Shown in pieces: positions 34,858-42,930 of a DNA stretch of 64,000 bases. The position numbers and the translations under genes were made by a program. Numbering within the stretch: the first letter of the stretch is position 1; every line of letters starts with the position of its first letter. The notes under the pieces were generated by a model that worked only from the letters and a program-made list of their open reading frames with translations, had not been told where the DNA came from and made no database searches. Source of the DNA: CAVTPD01 sp963736575 (GTDB taxonomy: Bacteria; Bacteroidota; Bacteroidia; Cytophagales; JAAEPT01); NCBI GenBank assembly GCA_963736575.1, contig CAVTPD010000001.1:682001-746000 (forward strand), in the 5' to 3' direction.

Positions 34858-34895
34858 TTCAGTACTTAAAATTTAAAATTAAACTCTGTACTGAA
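34858..34895 (+). other. Inverted repeat between ytxH and mscS
   Basis: TTCAGTAC (34858-34865) and GTACTGAA (34888-34895) are perfect inverted repeats around a 22-nt AT-rich loop. The structure ends 10 nt before the mscS ATG and has no T run, so it may affect mRNA stability or ribosome access, not termination. Confidence 0.4.
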
Positions 34896-34905
34896 ATTGA
34901 GAGAA

Positions 34906-35811
34906 ATGAAATTCGATTTACAAAAAGCATTCACTACTGTAGTAGGCAAAGTAGATTCATGGCTAGAGCAACTAGTTTCAATGTTACCCAATATGGCGGT
35001 ATCTATAGTGCTTCTAATTTTGTTTGTATTATTTGCCAAAATCGGAAAAAAGTTCTTTGTAAAATTATTTAAGAAAGCTTCTCACAACAAAGCATTAGAA
35101 CATTTGTTTTCTAGTATAGTGTACTACACTATACTAGGTATAGGTGTTTTTATTGTTTTAGGAGTATTAAAGTTAGATAAAGCAGTTACCTCACTATTAG
35201 CAGGGGTAGGTGTTTTAGGATTAGCTTTGGGGTTTGCTTTTCAGGATGTGGCTGCAAATTTCGTTTCGGGTATTATTTTGGCATTCAGGCGTCCGTATAA
35301 GATAGGACATATTGTAAAAGTTAAGGATTTTCTTGGTACAATTGCCAGAACCAATTTAAGGGTTACGGTAATTACTACATTTCAGGGGCAAGAAGTGTAC
35401 ATCCCAAACAAAGACGTTTTACAAAGCCCTATTATAAATTACTCTATTTTAGGGAAAAGACGTATAGATCTACAAGTAGGTATTTCTTATGGAGATGATT
35501 TAGAAAGAGTTGAAAAAATTGTCTCTGAAACAATTGGCCAAATGGAAGGAGTTATTAAGAAAGATGATTTAATCTTTGATTACTACGAATTTGGTGATAG
35601 TTCTATCAACTTCTTTATAAGGTTTTGGATTGATTATCCGGATCAGCCGGGGTTTTTAACCATGAGAAACAAAGCCATTAAAGAAATAAAAGCAGCGTTT
35701 GATCAAAATAGTATCACTATCCCTTTCCCTATTCGTACACTGGATTTCGGGATAAAAGGAGGTCAAACATTAGCAGACATGAAACCTTTTCAGGAAGGGA
35801 AAAGCAACTAA
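34906..35811 (+). CDS. MscS-type mechanosensitive channel
   Basis: A 301-residue small-conductance mechanosensitive channel protein. Three membrane segments come first; the pore helix TM3 reads GVLGLALGFAFQDVAANFVSG, the Gly/Ala pattern of MscS. The beta-domain and cytoplasmic alpha/beta domain follow (YIPNKD, then IPFPIRTLDF). It would open under hypo-osmotic shock. I prefer the ATG at 34906 over the in-frame TTG at 34897. A 27-nt near-perfect palindrome lies inside the gene at 35111-35137. Confidence 0.93.
   Translation: MKFDLQKAFTTVVGKVDSWLEQLVSMLPNMAVSIVLLILFVLFAKIGKKFFVKLFKKASHNKALEHLFSSIVYYTILGIGVFIVLGVLKLDKAVTSLLAGVGVLGLALGFAFQDVAANFVSGIILAFRRPYKIGHIVKVKDFLGTIARTNLRVTVITTFQGQEVYIPNKDVLQSPIINYSILGKRRIDLQVGISYGDDLERVEKIVSETIGQMEGVIKKDDLIFDYYEFGDSSINFFIRFWIDYPDQPGFLTMRNKAIKEIKAAFDQNSITIPFPIRTLDFGIKGGQTLADMKPFQEGKSN
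35111..35137. repeat. 27-nt palindrome inside mscS
   Basis: CTAGTATAGTGTA (35111-35123) and TACACTATACTAG (35125-35137) are perfect 13-bp inverted arms around a single C. It encodes a stretch of membrane helix. In RNA it would fold into a stable hairpin with a small loop; five T follow only after nine bases, so it is not a typical terminator. It could also be a protein-binding site. Confidence 0.6.
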
Positions 35812-35824
35812 AAAATACACTGTC

Positions 35825-36202
35825 ATGAAACAAGAAATGAAATTTATTTATAACTCTGAAAAGTATTCTGATAGGAAAACTTTGGGTTATGCTGTGTCTT
35901 TAAACAAACATGTTATCAACGAATTAGATGTTTCTAAAGACAAGTTAACGGCTACACAACTTTTTGGTATTGCTTCTTTAGCAGGCTGTACAGTAATGGA
36001 CTTAGTAGACAAAGACAATGATTATTACAAAGACAGTTTAAAAGACCAAGATTTAGATGATGATGGTGTGGCTACTGTGCTTATCAATGACCAAACACTA
36101 CTAAGAACACCAATAATTGTTACCGAAGAAGAGGCTTATGTAATTAGGACTTCTTACGATTTAAACAAAATAGATATGGCCATTGAAGGTTTGGCTAGTT
36201 AA
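35825..36202 (+). CDS. ArsC/Spx-fold protein lacking the catalytic cysteine
   Basis: A 125-residue protein whose outline matches the ArsC/Spx thioredoxin-like family: a first strand and loop (FIYNSEKYSDRKTLGYA) corresponding to the usual NPxCSxxRxTL loop, a central TQLFGIASLAGCTVMDLVD, and near the end LLRTPIIV, like the conserved RPIV of the family. The catalytic Cys position holds Lys13; the only Cys is Cys55. It cannot work as a normal arsenate reductase and may be a binding or regulatory protein, as Spx is. It lies between mscS and dps. Confidence 0.6.
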   Translation: MKQEMKFIYNSEKYSDRKTLGYAVSLNKHVINELDVSKDKLTATQLFGIASLAGCTVMDLVDKDNDYYKDSLKDQDLDDDGVATVLINDQTLLRTPIIVTEEEAYVIRTSYDLNKIDMAIEGLAS

Positions 36203-36211
36203 CTGTTAACT
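36197..36211. repeat. 15-nt palindrome at the end of the ArsC-like gene
   Basis: AGTTAAC-T-GTTAACT is a perfect palindrome around one base, made of two GTTAAC sites in tandem. It overlaps the stop codon of the ArsC-like gene and stands upstream of the small peptide gene; a protein-binding site is possible, chance also. Confidence 0.3.
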
Positions 36212-36227
36212 GAAATATTTGACTGCT

Positions 36228-36362
36228 ATGAAAACGATTCTTTACCCACTAGTTTGGGTCCTAATAATGAGCTTGGGAATACTATTTCAGGCATTAAATA
36301 ATAATGAAGAGTCTACTGAAGAGTTCAAAAATTTAGAGGAGAGTATATCACTGATAGATTAA
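36228..36362 (+). CDS. 44-residue single-pass membrane peptide
   Basis: A short open frame ATG to TAA, too short for standard gene finding. It begins MKTILYPLVWVLIMSLGILF, a good membrane segment with a positive N-terminus, followed by an acidic tail of about 20 residues rich in Asn and Glu. It fills most of the gap between the ArsC-like gene and dps (25 nt after the first, 17 nt before the second), on the same strand. It could be a regulator of a neighbouring membrane protein such as MscS or YihY. No family is known to me. Confidence 0.55.
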   Translation: MKTILYPLVWVLIMSLGILFQALNNNEESTEEFKNLEESISLID

Positions 36363-36379
36363 AAAATAAACATAAAATT

Positions 36380-36877
36380 ATGGAGACTGCAACAATGAGC
36401 AACAAAAAAACATATACTAGATTAGGGTTTAAAAAAAGTGAAACGGATCATATTGTAGAACAATTAAATATTGTTTTAGCTAACTACCATGTTCATTACC
36501 AAAAGTTAAGAAACTTTCATTGGAATGTAACAGGAAGCGATTTTTTTGACCTTCATGAAAATTTTGAGAAATATTATACCGAAGCCATTGAAAACATAGA
36601 TATAATGGCAGAAAGAATACGTGTTTTTGGTCAAACACCATTAAGCACAATGGTAGATTATTTAAGAGTTTCTGAAATTAAAGAACAAGGAACAGATCTT
36701 AAATCAGACCAAATGGCGGCAGAAATTGTAAAAGATTTCGAAATTCTAGTTAAACATTTAGATAATGCAGCCTCTGTAGCATCTGAAGAAGGTGATGTTG
36801 GCACCGAGGATATGATTATCGCTTTTATTAGAGATATTGAAAAGAACCACTGGATGCTTAATTCATTCACTAAATAA
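36380..36877 (+). CDS. dps: Dps-family ferritin-like DNA-protection protein
   Basis: A 165-residue Dps protein, which forms a 12-mer, oxidises Fe(II) with peroxide and stores it. The inter-subunit ferroxidase ligands are all present with Listeria-Dps spacing: His47, His59, Glu63, Asp74 and Glu78. An ATG at 36380 or the in-frame ATG at 36395 could be the start. It is only 8 nt upstream of yihY, and a strong terminator-like hairpin lies 110 nt past its stop, inside yihY. Confidence 0.94.
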   Translation: METATMSNKKTYTRLGFKKSETDHIVEQLNIVLANYHVHYQKLRNFHWNVTGSDFFDLHENFEKYYTEAIENIDIMAERIRVFGQTPLSTMVDYLRVSEIKEQGTDLKSDQMAAEIVKDFEILVKHLDNAASVASEEGDVGTEDMIIAFIRDIEKNHWMLNSFTK

Positions 36878-36885
36878 GTATTAAA

Positions 36886-37794
36886 ATGAATTGGTGGAAA
36901 GTTTTAAAAAATTCTGTACAGAAATTTATTGGCGACAACACCTTTTCATTAGCGGCAACAATTGCCTTTTATACTATATTTTCACTGCCCGCAATTTCAA
37001 TAATATCAATTGAGATTGCGGGTTCTTTTTATGATGATGATGTAGTAAGAAATCAACTATTTCAGCAAATAAAATTATTAATGGGTGAAACTAGCGCCCA
37101 ACAAATAGATGCATTAATTGCAGACGCAAATCTTTTTCATGATTCTATAATTATGAGAATTGTAGGTATTGGCACACTTTTATTTAGTGCAACTACCGTT
37201 TTTGGGGCACTTCAGCAATCCTTAAATACTATTTGGCACATTAAACCAAATCCCAAAAAAGAGATTGTTAAATTTTTCGTAAATCGTTTGCTCTCTTTGG
37301 CTATGGTAGCTACAATTGGTTTTTTGTTAATGACCTCTATGTTGGCAGACACTTTATTGGTCATTTTAAATCAAGCAATCTCACAAATGATGTCGGGTGT
37401 TACCTATTATTTAGTTTATGTGGTAAATCTGGCAGTATCTCTTTCTATAATGACTTTGGTTTTTGCTTTAGTTTTTAAAGTTCTTCCAGATGCCGAAATA
37501 AAATGGAAAGACACTTGGAAAGGCGCTTTTATTACAACACTTCTTTTTACAGGAGGGAAATACCTTATTGGTTTTTATTTAAGCCAAAGTACATTAAGCG
37601 ATGCTTACGGAGCAGCAGGTTCCTTGGTAGCCCTTTTAGCTTGGGTTTATTATTCAACCTTAATATTGCTTTTTGGTGCAGAGCTAACTTTTGTTTATAC
37701 CCAACAGGCAGGAAGGTATATAAAACCTTCTAAGCATGCTGTGGGCATAAAAGTAGAAGAAATTGAAAAGCAAACTAACGTTTTAGAAGAATGA
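36886..37794 (+). CDS. YihY/BrkB-family membrane protein
   Basis: A 302-residue YihY/virulence factor BrkB family protein with six membrane segments. Family marks include AATIAFYTIFSLP at the start, FGALQQSLNTIWHIKP in the middle and GSLVALLAWVYYSTLILLFGAELT at the end. Once called ribonuclease BN in error, the family's function is unknown, with a transport role suspected. Its ATG lies 8 nt after dps and its end overlaps the next gene by 4 nt (ATGA). Confidence 0.9.
   Translation: MNWWKVLKNSVQKFIGDNTFSLAATIAFYTIFSLPAISIISIEIAGSFYDDDVVRNQLFQQIKLLMGETSAQQIDALIADANLFHDSIIMRIVGIGTLLFSATTVFGALQQSLNTIWHIKPNPKKEIVKFFVNRLLSLAMVATIGFLLMTSMLADTLLVILNQAISQMMSGVTYYLVYVVNLAVSLSIMTLVFALVFKVLPDAEIKWKDTWKGAFITTLLFTGGKYLIGFYLSQSTLSDAYGAAGSLVALLAWVYYSTLILLFGAELTFVYTQQAGRYIKPSKHAVGIKVEEIEKQTNVLEE
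36988..37030 (+). terminator. Strong terminator-like hairpin inside the start of yihY
   Basis: Positions 36988-37001 pair with 37009-37022 over 14 pairs, starting CCCGCAAT and ATTGCGGG, with one U-G wobble and a seven-base loop; TTCTTTTT follows. It lies 110 nt after the dps stop and 102 nt into yihY, within codons for the first membrane helix. By form it is a strong intrinsic terminator for dps. Confidence 0.72.
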
Positions 37795-38300
37795 ACAAAA
37801 AACTGAAAATTATACTAGCTGTTGTTATTGTTTTGGTAGCTGTAAGAGCTTTGTTGCCAATAGTGATTACCAAATACGTGAATAAAGTTTTAGCTGAAAT
37901 ACCAGATTATAAAGGATCAATTTATGATGTAGATCTAAACTTATACCGCGGGGCTTATAATATAGATTCCCTAAAGATTTTTAAAATTGAAGGAAATAAA
38001 GAGGTTCCCTTTGTAGAGGTACCTTTAATAGATCTATCTTTAGAATGGCGTTCGTTAATTAAAGGGGCTGTAGTAGGGGAAGTAATATTTAATAAGCCTA
38101 GATTAAATTTTATTGATTCAAAAGATGACGAAAAAGATCAATATGGCGGTGATGTAGATTGGACTGAACCAATCAAAAAATTAATGCCTTTAACTATAAA
38201 TAGATTAGAAATTAAGAACGGAGACATTCGATTTTTGAATTTAGAATCTAAACCACAAGTGAATCTTATATTTAAACCAACTTCAGTTAACAGTCAATAA
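37791..38300 (+). pseudogene. DUF748 envelope protein, N-terminal part (frameshifted)
   Basis: The first 169 residues of a DUF748 (AsmA-like) protein: an N-terminal membrane anchor, then the typical start of the repeating beta-groove region, with YRGAYNIDSLKIFKIEGN and LIKGAVVGEVIFNKPRLNFI. The frame closes at 38300 without a natural end, while the family pattern resumes in the next frame at about 38284. The two pieces join by removing one base near 38284-38297. AsmA-like proteins bridge membranes and help lipid movement or envelope order. The start overlaps the yihY stop. Confidence 0.72.
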
Positions 38301-38328
38301 TATCAGTAATGTTAAGGGAAACGAACTC

Positions 38329-38847
38329 TTGCCTTCAGATTTTAATCTTACAGCAAAGTCTATTGGAGATGGCGATTTAGCCATTAAAGGGAAAGCCAAT
38401 TTCATAAAAGAAATGCCCGATTTAGATTACGATTTTAAGTTCGAAAATGTAAAACTTACTGCGTTAAACGATTTTCTTGATGCGTATGCAAAAGTTGATG
38501 CCGAAAAAGGAATCTTTTTTCTTTATCATGAGTTAGCTTTGCAAGACAGTAATCTTACGGGATACATAAAGCCAATTTTAAATGATGTTAAAATTTTAGA
38601 TTTGAGCGGAGAAGAAAATGCCGATAATGTTGTTCGTTTTGCTTGGGAAGCTCTTGTGGCAGGATTTTCAGAAATATTTGAAAACCAATCTCGTGATCAA
38701 ATAGCCACTAAAGTAACCATTGACGGAACCATAGATAAAACAGATACACACGTGTTTTTGGCAGTTTGGAATGTATTCAAAAATGCATTTGTAGAGGCTT
38801 TAAATAAACAGACAGACGGCACTATTAATTTAGAAGATGCCAAATGA
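38329..38847 (+). pseudogene. DUF748 envelope protein, C-terminal part (frameshifted)
   Basis: 172 residues continuing the DUF748 protein in a shifted frame, from at least 38284 (reading LTVNNISNVKGNELLPSDF, without its own start codon). It contains the family's second half, for example DYDFKFENVKLTALNDFL and a later stretch with KVTIDGTIDKTDTH. With the first part, the full protein would have about 350 residues. I take both as one gene hit by an indel, not two genes; the TTG at 38329 is not a real start. Confidence 0.7.
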
Positions 38848-38877
38848 TTGAGAGGAATATCTTCTAACCACAATTTT

Positions 38878-39246
38878 ATGACTAAGAAGATTATACAAAA
38901 AGCACTTATTGTTGACGATGAGAATGAAATAGGCTTATTACTAGGGCATAAGCTAACAAAAGAAGGAATTAAAAATAATTATGCCCCTAATTTAACAGAT
39001 GCTTTAGCATTGATTAAAACAGAATTGTACGACTTAGTGTTTTTGGATATCAATTTACCAGACGGTAATGGATTAGATATTATACCCAACATTAAAGACC
39101 GTAATCCAGAAACTAAGATTATTGTAATAAGTGCTTATAATATAAAAGAAGATAAAGAACGAGCATATGAACTTGGTGCAGATCGCTTTTTAGGGAAACC
39201 ATTTAGCTCAAGCATTTTGAATAGCTATATTTCTGGTGAAGATTAA
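38878..39246 (+). CDS. Single-domain response regulator
   Basis: A 122-residue stand-alone receiver domain. Acidic pocket Asp13/Asp14, phospho-acceptor Asp57 (LDINLPDG), the switch Ser85 and Lys107 are all present. There is no output domain, so it may act like CheY/Spo0F in a relay or by binding a partner. The ATG at 38878 is preferred over an upstream TTG at 38848. It is followed 18 nt later by the NtrC-type regulator. Confidence 0.88.
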   Translation: MTKKIIQKALIVDDENEIGLLLGHKLTKEGIKNNYAPNLTDALALIKTELYDLVFLDINLPDGNGLDIIPNIKDRNPETKIIVISAYNIKEDKERAYELGADRFLGKPFSSSILNSYISGED

Positions 39247-39264
39247 AAGTTTTATCCTTTTAAG

Positions 39265-40317
39265 ATGGGAATGAAAAAAATATTAGTGATTGATGATGAT
39301 AAGGACATTTGTTTAGTCCTTTCTCGATTTTTATCGAAAAATAATTTTGAAGTAAAGCAAGCCAATAGAGCAGATGAAGCTATTTCAATTTTAAAAAACG
39401 AAAAGTTTGATGCCATACTTTGTGATTATAAATTACCAGACGCAACGGGAATAGACGTTCTTCAAAGAATAACTATTTTAAACCCAGAGGCGGCAGTGGT
39501 TATAATTACGGGTTATTCAGATGTTAAAACAGCAGTACAAACCTTTAAGCATGGGGCTTCAGATTATGTAACAAAACCCCTATATCCAGACGAGATTTTA
39601 TTAACCATTAAAGGTGCTTTAGAAAAGAAGTCTGAAAAGCTTAAAGAAGCCACTCCAGCTAAAAAAGTTAGCACGCCAGTTAGAAAGACCAATAATATTA
39701 TATTTGGCGATAGCCCACAATCACAAACTGTATTAAGACATGTAGACTTAATTGCCCCAACAGATATGTCAGTAATTATTACTGGCGAAACGGGAACGGG
39801 TAAAGAATATGTGGCTAAAGCAATCCATAAAAAAAGTAAAAGAAAAGACCAACCTTTTATAGCCATTGATTGCGGCGCAATTCCTAAAGATTTAGCTGGC
39901 TCAGAACTTTTTGGACACATGAAAGGGGCCTTTACTGGAGCTCTTAATGAAAAGAAAGGTAGTTTTGAATTAGCTAACGGAGGTACATTATTTTTAGATG
40001 AAATAGGAAATCTATCCTATGATAATCAGGTACAGTTATTAAGAGTTCTTCAAGAAAGAAAAATTAGAAGACTTGGTGGCGTTGTTGAAATTCCCATTGA
40101 TGTAAGAGTAATTGTAGCCACTAATGAAAATCTAAAACAATCTGTTAAAGAAGGGCACTTTAGAGAAGATATTTACCATCGTTTAAATGAGTTTAGTATT
40201 GAATTAAGCCCATTAAGAGAAAGAATACCAGATATAATGCGTTTTGCAGAAGAATTTTTAATTAGCAGCAACGAGCAGTTAGAAAAATCTGTTCTTGGTT
40301 TCGATAACGAGGTGTAA
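39265..40317 (+). pseudogene. NtrC-type sigma-54 response regulator, main part (frameshifted)
   Basis: A 350-residue piece with a receiver domain (acceptor Asp54), and an AAA+ sigma-54 activation domain with Walker A GETGTGKE (174-181) and the sigma-54 contact loop GAFTGA (221-226). The frame stops at 40317 in the middle of the lid domain. The next 75 nt read correctly in another frame (LEEYIWHGNLRELQNVVKRAVLL), and the rest in the original frame. So a one-base gain near 40315 and a one-base loss near 40393 bracket the segment. Joined, it is a normal regulator of about 460 residues. Confidence 0.82.
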
Positions 40318-40392
40318 AAGCAAATTAGAAGAATATATATGGCATGGTAATCTTAGGGAACTTCAGAATGTGGTTAAAAGAGCCGTTCTATT

Positions 40393-40647
40393 GTGCCAGA
40401 AGATTATATCTCTCTAAAATGCTTACCAGACGAAATAGTAAATGCTGAATACTATCTTATGGCAGAAGGAAACGGATCACCTTCCGATTCTGAAAATCTA
40501 AAAATTGCTTCTGAGAATGCTGAAAAAATGGCCATTCTTAACGTGCTTAAAAAGACAGGTTATAACAAAACCAAGGCGGCTCAATTGCTTAAAATTGATA
40601 GAAAGACACTTTATAACAAACTAAAAGCCTACGAGATTAATCTCTAA
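40393..40647 (+). pseudogene. NtrC-type regulator, C-terminal DNA-binding part
   Basis: 84 residues in the same frame as the main part, beginning at a GTG that is not a true start. It contains the linker after the AAA+ lid (PEDYISLKCLP) and a Fis-type helix-turn-helix near the end (GYNKTKAAQLLKIDRKTLYN). This is the DNA-binding output of the regulator encoded from 39265. Its correct ending and the intact shifted middle argue that the protein is functional in nature and that the sequence contains two indels, though real damage is possible. Confidence 0.8.
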
Positions 40648-40654
40648 ATTTTTC

Positions 40655-42481
40655 ATGAATAATACTAAAGTTTATAAACTGGCTTTACTGGGTTCAATAA
40701 TTGTGGTTATTGGACTTTCTTACTATACATACCTTAACTATAAAAATTATCAAAAAGATGATGATTTGGTTAACCATTCCGAAAGAGTTAAACAAACCAT
40801 ACAAGATATTGGGTCTTCTGTGCAAGACGCTAGAATGGCTGCAATAGGTGTTATTGCTACCGAAGACACAACATTAATTCCTATCTATAAAAAATACTCT
40901 AATAACCTTCTTTTTCAGTTAAAAGCCTTGGATAGTTTAGTGGGTAAAAACCCCATCCAAAAAACTAATCTCTCGGAATTGAAAGTATGGATTGATCAAT
41001 ACTCTTATTTAGCAGATAGTCTTCTTAATAACCGTAGCATGAGTGGGATAGATAAGGTGAGAGTCACTCGTTTAATTTCTCATAGGGCCACCTTGTCAGA
41101 TTCTATTCGTTTACATTTAAGAAAAATGCAATACGATGAGAATATGTATCTTACTTCTAAAAAACGAGAGCGAGAAGACTCTAAGGCATTTGCACCAATC
41201 ACCATACTTTTTTATACACTAGTAGCTGCCGTTATTATAGGTCTACTTTTTAATAGAATTTTTGATCTTTTAAGAAAGAGTAAAACCTTTAGTAACGAAT
41301 TACAAGAAAAACTAGGGATATTAAATATAGAAATATCTAAACGACAAAAAGTTGAAAAAGCCCTTTTAGGAGTTTTAAACTCTTCTCCTAACGGTATTTT
41401 AGAATTTATCTGCATTAGGGATGAAAATGACGAGCTAATAGATTTTGAGTATACCATGGTTAACAAACAAGCAGAGAAAATGCTTGGTAAAAAAGAGAGC
41501 GATTTAATCGGTAAGCGATTATTAGAGGAATATCCTGGTTTAAAGGGTTCTAATATATTTCAATTGTATAAATCTGTTGTAGAAAATAAAAATCAAAAAA
41601 GCGTAACAGAATTATATACAGCAGACGGATTTGATAATTATTTCCATAATACAGCCATTTATTACCCAGATGGTATTGTGGTTACTTTTACAGATGTTAC
41701 GGAAGATAAAATTCAGGAATTAGAATTATTTACGCTTACAGAAGAACTAAAACGCTCTAATGAAGAGTTAGAACGCTTTGCGTATGTAGCCTCTCACGAT
41801 TTACAAGAACCACTACGTAAAGTAAGGGCTTTTGGAGATCGTTTATTATCTAAATTTGGAGAACAATTACCCGATCCTGGTCCAGACTATATAAACCGAA
41901 TGCAACGCGCAGCAGCAAGAATGCAGGTTTTAATTGATGACTTATTGCAGTTTTCAAGAGTTTCCAGAAAGCAAAAAGATTTTCTTCCGGTAGAATTAAA
42001 TGAAGTTTTAGAAGATATTAAAGAAGATTTAGAGGCTGTAATTATTGAGAAACATGTTGTTATAGAGGCAGATAAATTACCATTAGTTTATGGTGATAAT
42101 ACTCAGTTAAGACAATTGCTTCAGAATTTAATTAGCAACTCTATAAAATTTGCTAAAGAAGGAATAGCACCTAAAATCACTATTTCAGCAAAAAAAATAA
42201 AAGCTTCTTCTGTAGGGCTTAATAATGAAATGAGTGAATCTTGCTGGGAACTAAAATTTGTAGATAACGGTATTGGTTTTGATTCCAAATATAAAGATCA
42301 GATATTTACAATATTTCAGCGTTTACACGGAAGAGAAGCATATAAAGGAACCGGTATTGGTTTAGCAATTTGCGATAAAATAGTGCAGAACCATTACGGT
42401 AAAATTGAAGCAGATTCAGAATTAAACGAAGGTTCAACTTTTACAGTTTACCTTCCAACTAATAAGTATTTAACCATCTAG
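40655..42481 (+). CDS. Sensor histidine kinase with CHASE3-like and PAS domains
   Basis: A 608-residue kinase. It has two membrane segments (about 9-28 and 185-205) around a helical CHASE3-like extracytoplasmic region, a PAS domain (about 230-350), a short coiled coil, the phospho-acceptor His381 in ASHDLQEPLRKV (the phytochrome-kinase type of HisKA), and an HATPase domain with DNGIGF and GTGIGLAIC. It likely serves the Rcp1-like regulator encoded 3 nt downstream. It begins 7 nt after the NtrC-type gene. Confidence 0.9.
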   Translation: MNNTKVYKLALLGSIIVVIGLSYYTYLNYKNYQKDDDLVNHSERVKQTIQDIGSSVQDARMAAIGVIATEDTTLIPIYKKYSNNLLFQLKALDSLVGKNPIQKTNLSELKVWIDQYSYLADSLLNNRSMSGIDKVRVTRLISHRATLSDSIRLHLRKMQYDENMYLTSKKREREDSKAFAPITILFYTLVAAVIIGLLFNRIFDLLRKSKTFSNELQEKLGILNIEISKRQKVEKALLGVLNSSPNGILEFICIRDENDELIDFEYTMVNKQAEKMLGKKESDLIGKRLLEEYPGLKGSNIFQLYKSVVENKNQKSVTELYTADGFDNYFHNTAIYYPDGIVVTFTDVTEDKIQELELFTLTEELKRSNEELERFAYVASHDLQEPLRKVRAFGDRLLSKFGEQLPDPGPDYINRMQRAAARMQVLIDDLLQFSRVSRKQKDFLPVELNEVLEDIKEDLEAVIIEKHVVIEADKLPLVYGDNTQLRQLLQNLISNSIKFAKEGIAPKITISAKKIKASSVGLNNEMSESCWELKFVDNGIGFDSKYKDQIFTIFQRLHGREAYKGTGIGLAICDKIVQNHYGKIEADSELNEGSTFTVYLPTNKYLTI

Positions 42482-42484
42482 AAG

Positions 42485-42928
42485 ATGACAGACAAGATTA
42501 AACCGATTACCATTTTAATGGCAGACGATGATCCAGATGATAGATTTTTGGCTCAGGAGGCTTTTGTAGAAAATAAATTAGCAAATGACCTTCGTTTTGT
42601 GGAAGATGGGGAAGAGCTAATGCAATATTTAAATAAAGAAGGTAAGTTTTCAGATGCTCCAACACCAGGTTTAATTCTTTTGGATTTAAACATGCCCAAA
42701 AAAGACGGGAGAACAGCCTTAAAAGAAATAAAAGAAATTGAAAAATTAAGAAGAATACCTATAGTGATTCTAACTACTAGTAAATCGGAAGCTGATATAT
42801 TAAAAAGCTACGATTTAGGCGTTTCGTCTTTTATTTCTAAACCGGTGACTTTCGAAAGTTTGGTAGAAACTGTTAAGACCATTACCAGTTATTGGTTTGG
42901 TATAGTGGTGCTGCCCAAAGAAGATTGA
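42485..42928 (+). CDS. Rcp1-like single-domain response regulator
   Basis: A 147-residue receiver of the Rcp1/bacteriophytochrome-partner type. The acidic DDDPDD is at 14-19, the acceptor Asp67 in LLDLNMPKKDG, the switch Thr in LTTSKSE and the Lys in SKPV. It has no output domain. Placement between two histidine kinases, 3 nt after one and 2 nt before the next, suggests a relay role or partner binding. Confidence 0.92.
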   Translation: MTDKIKPITILMADDDPDDRFLAQEAFVENKLANDLRFVEDGEELMQYLNKEGKFSDAPTPGLILLDLNMPKKDGRTALKEIKEIEKLRRIPIVILTTSKSEADILKSYDLGVSSFISKPVTFESLVETVKTITSYWFGIVVLPKED

Positions 42929-42930
42929 TT

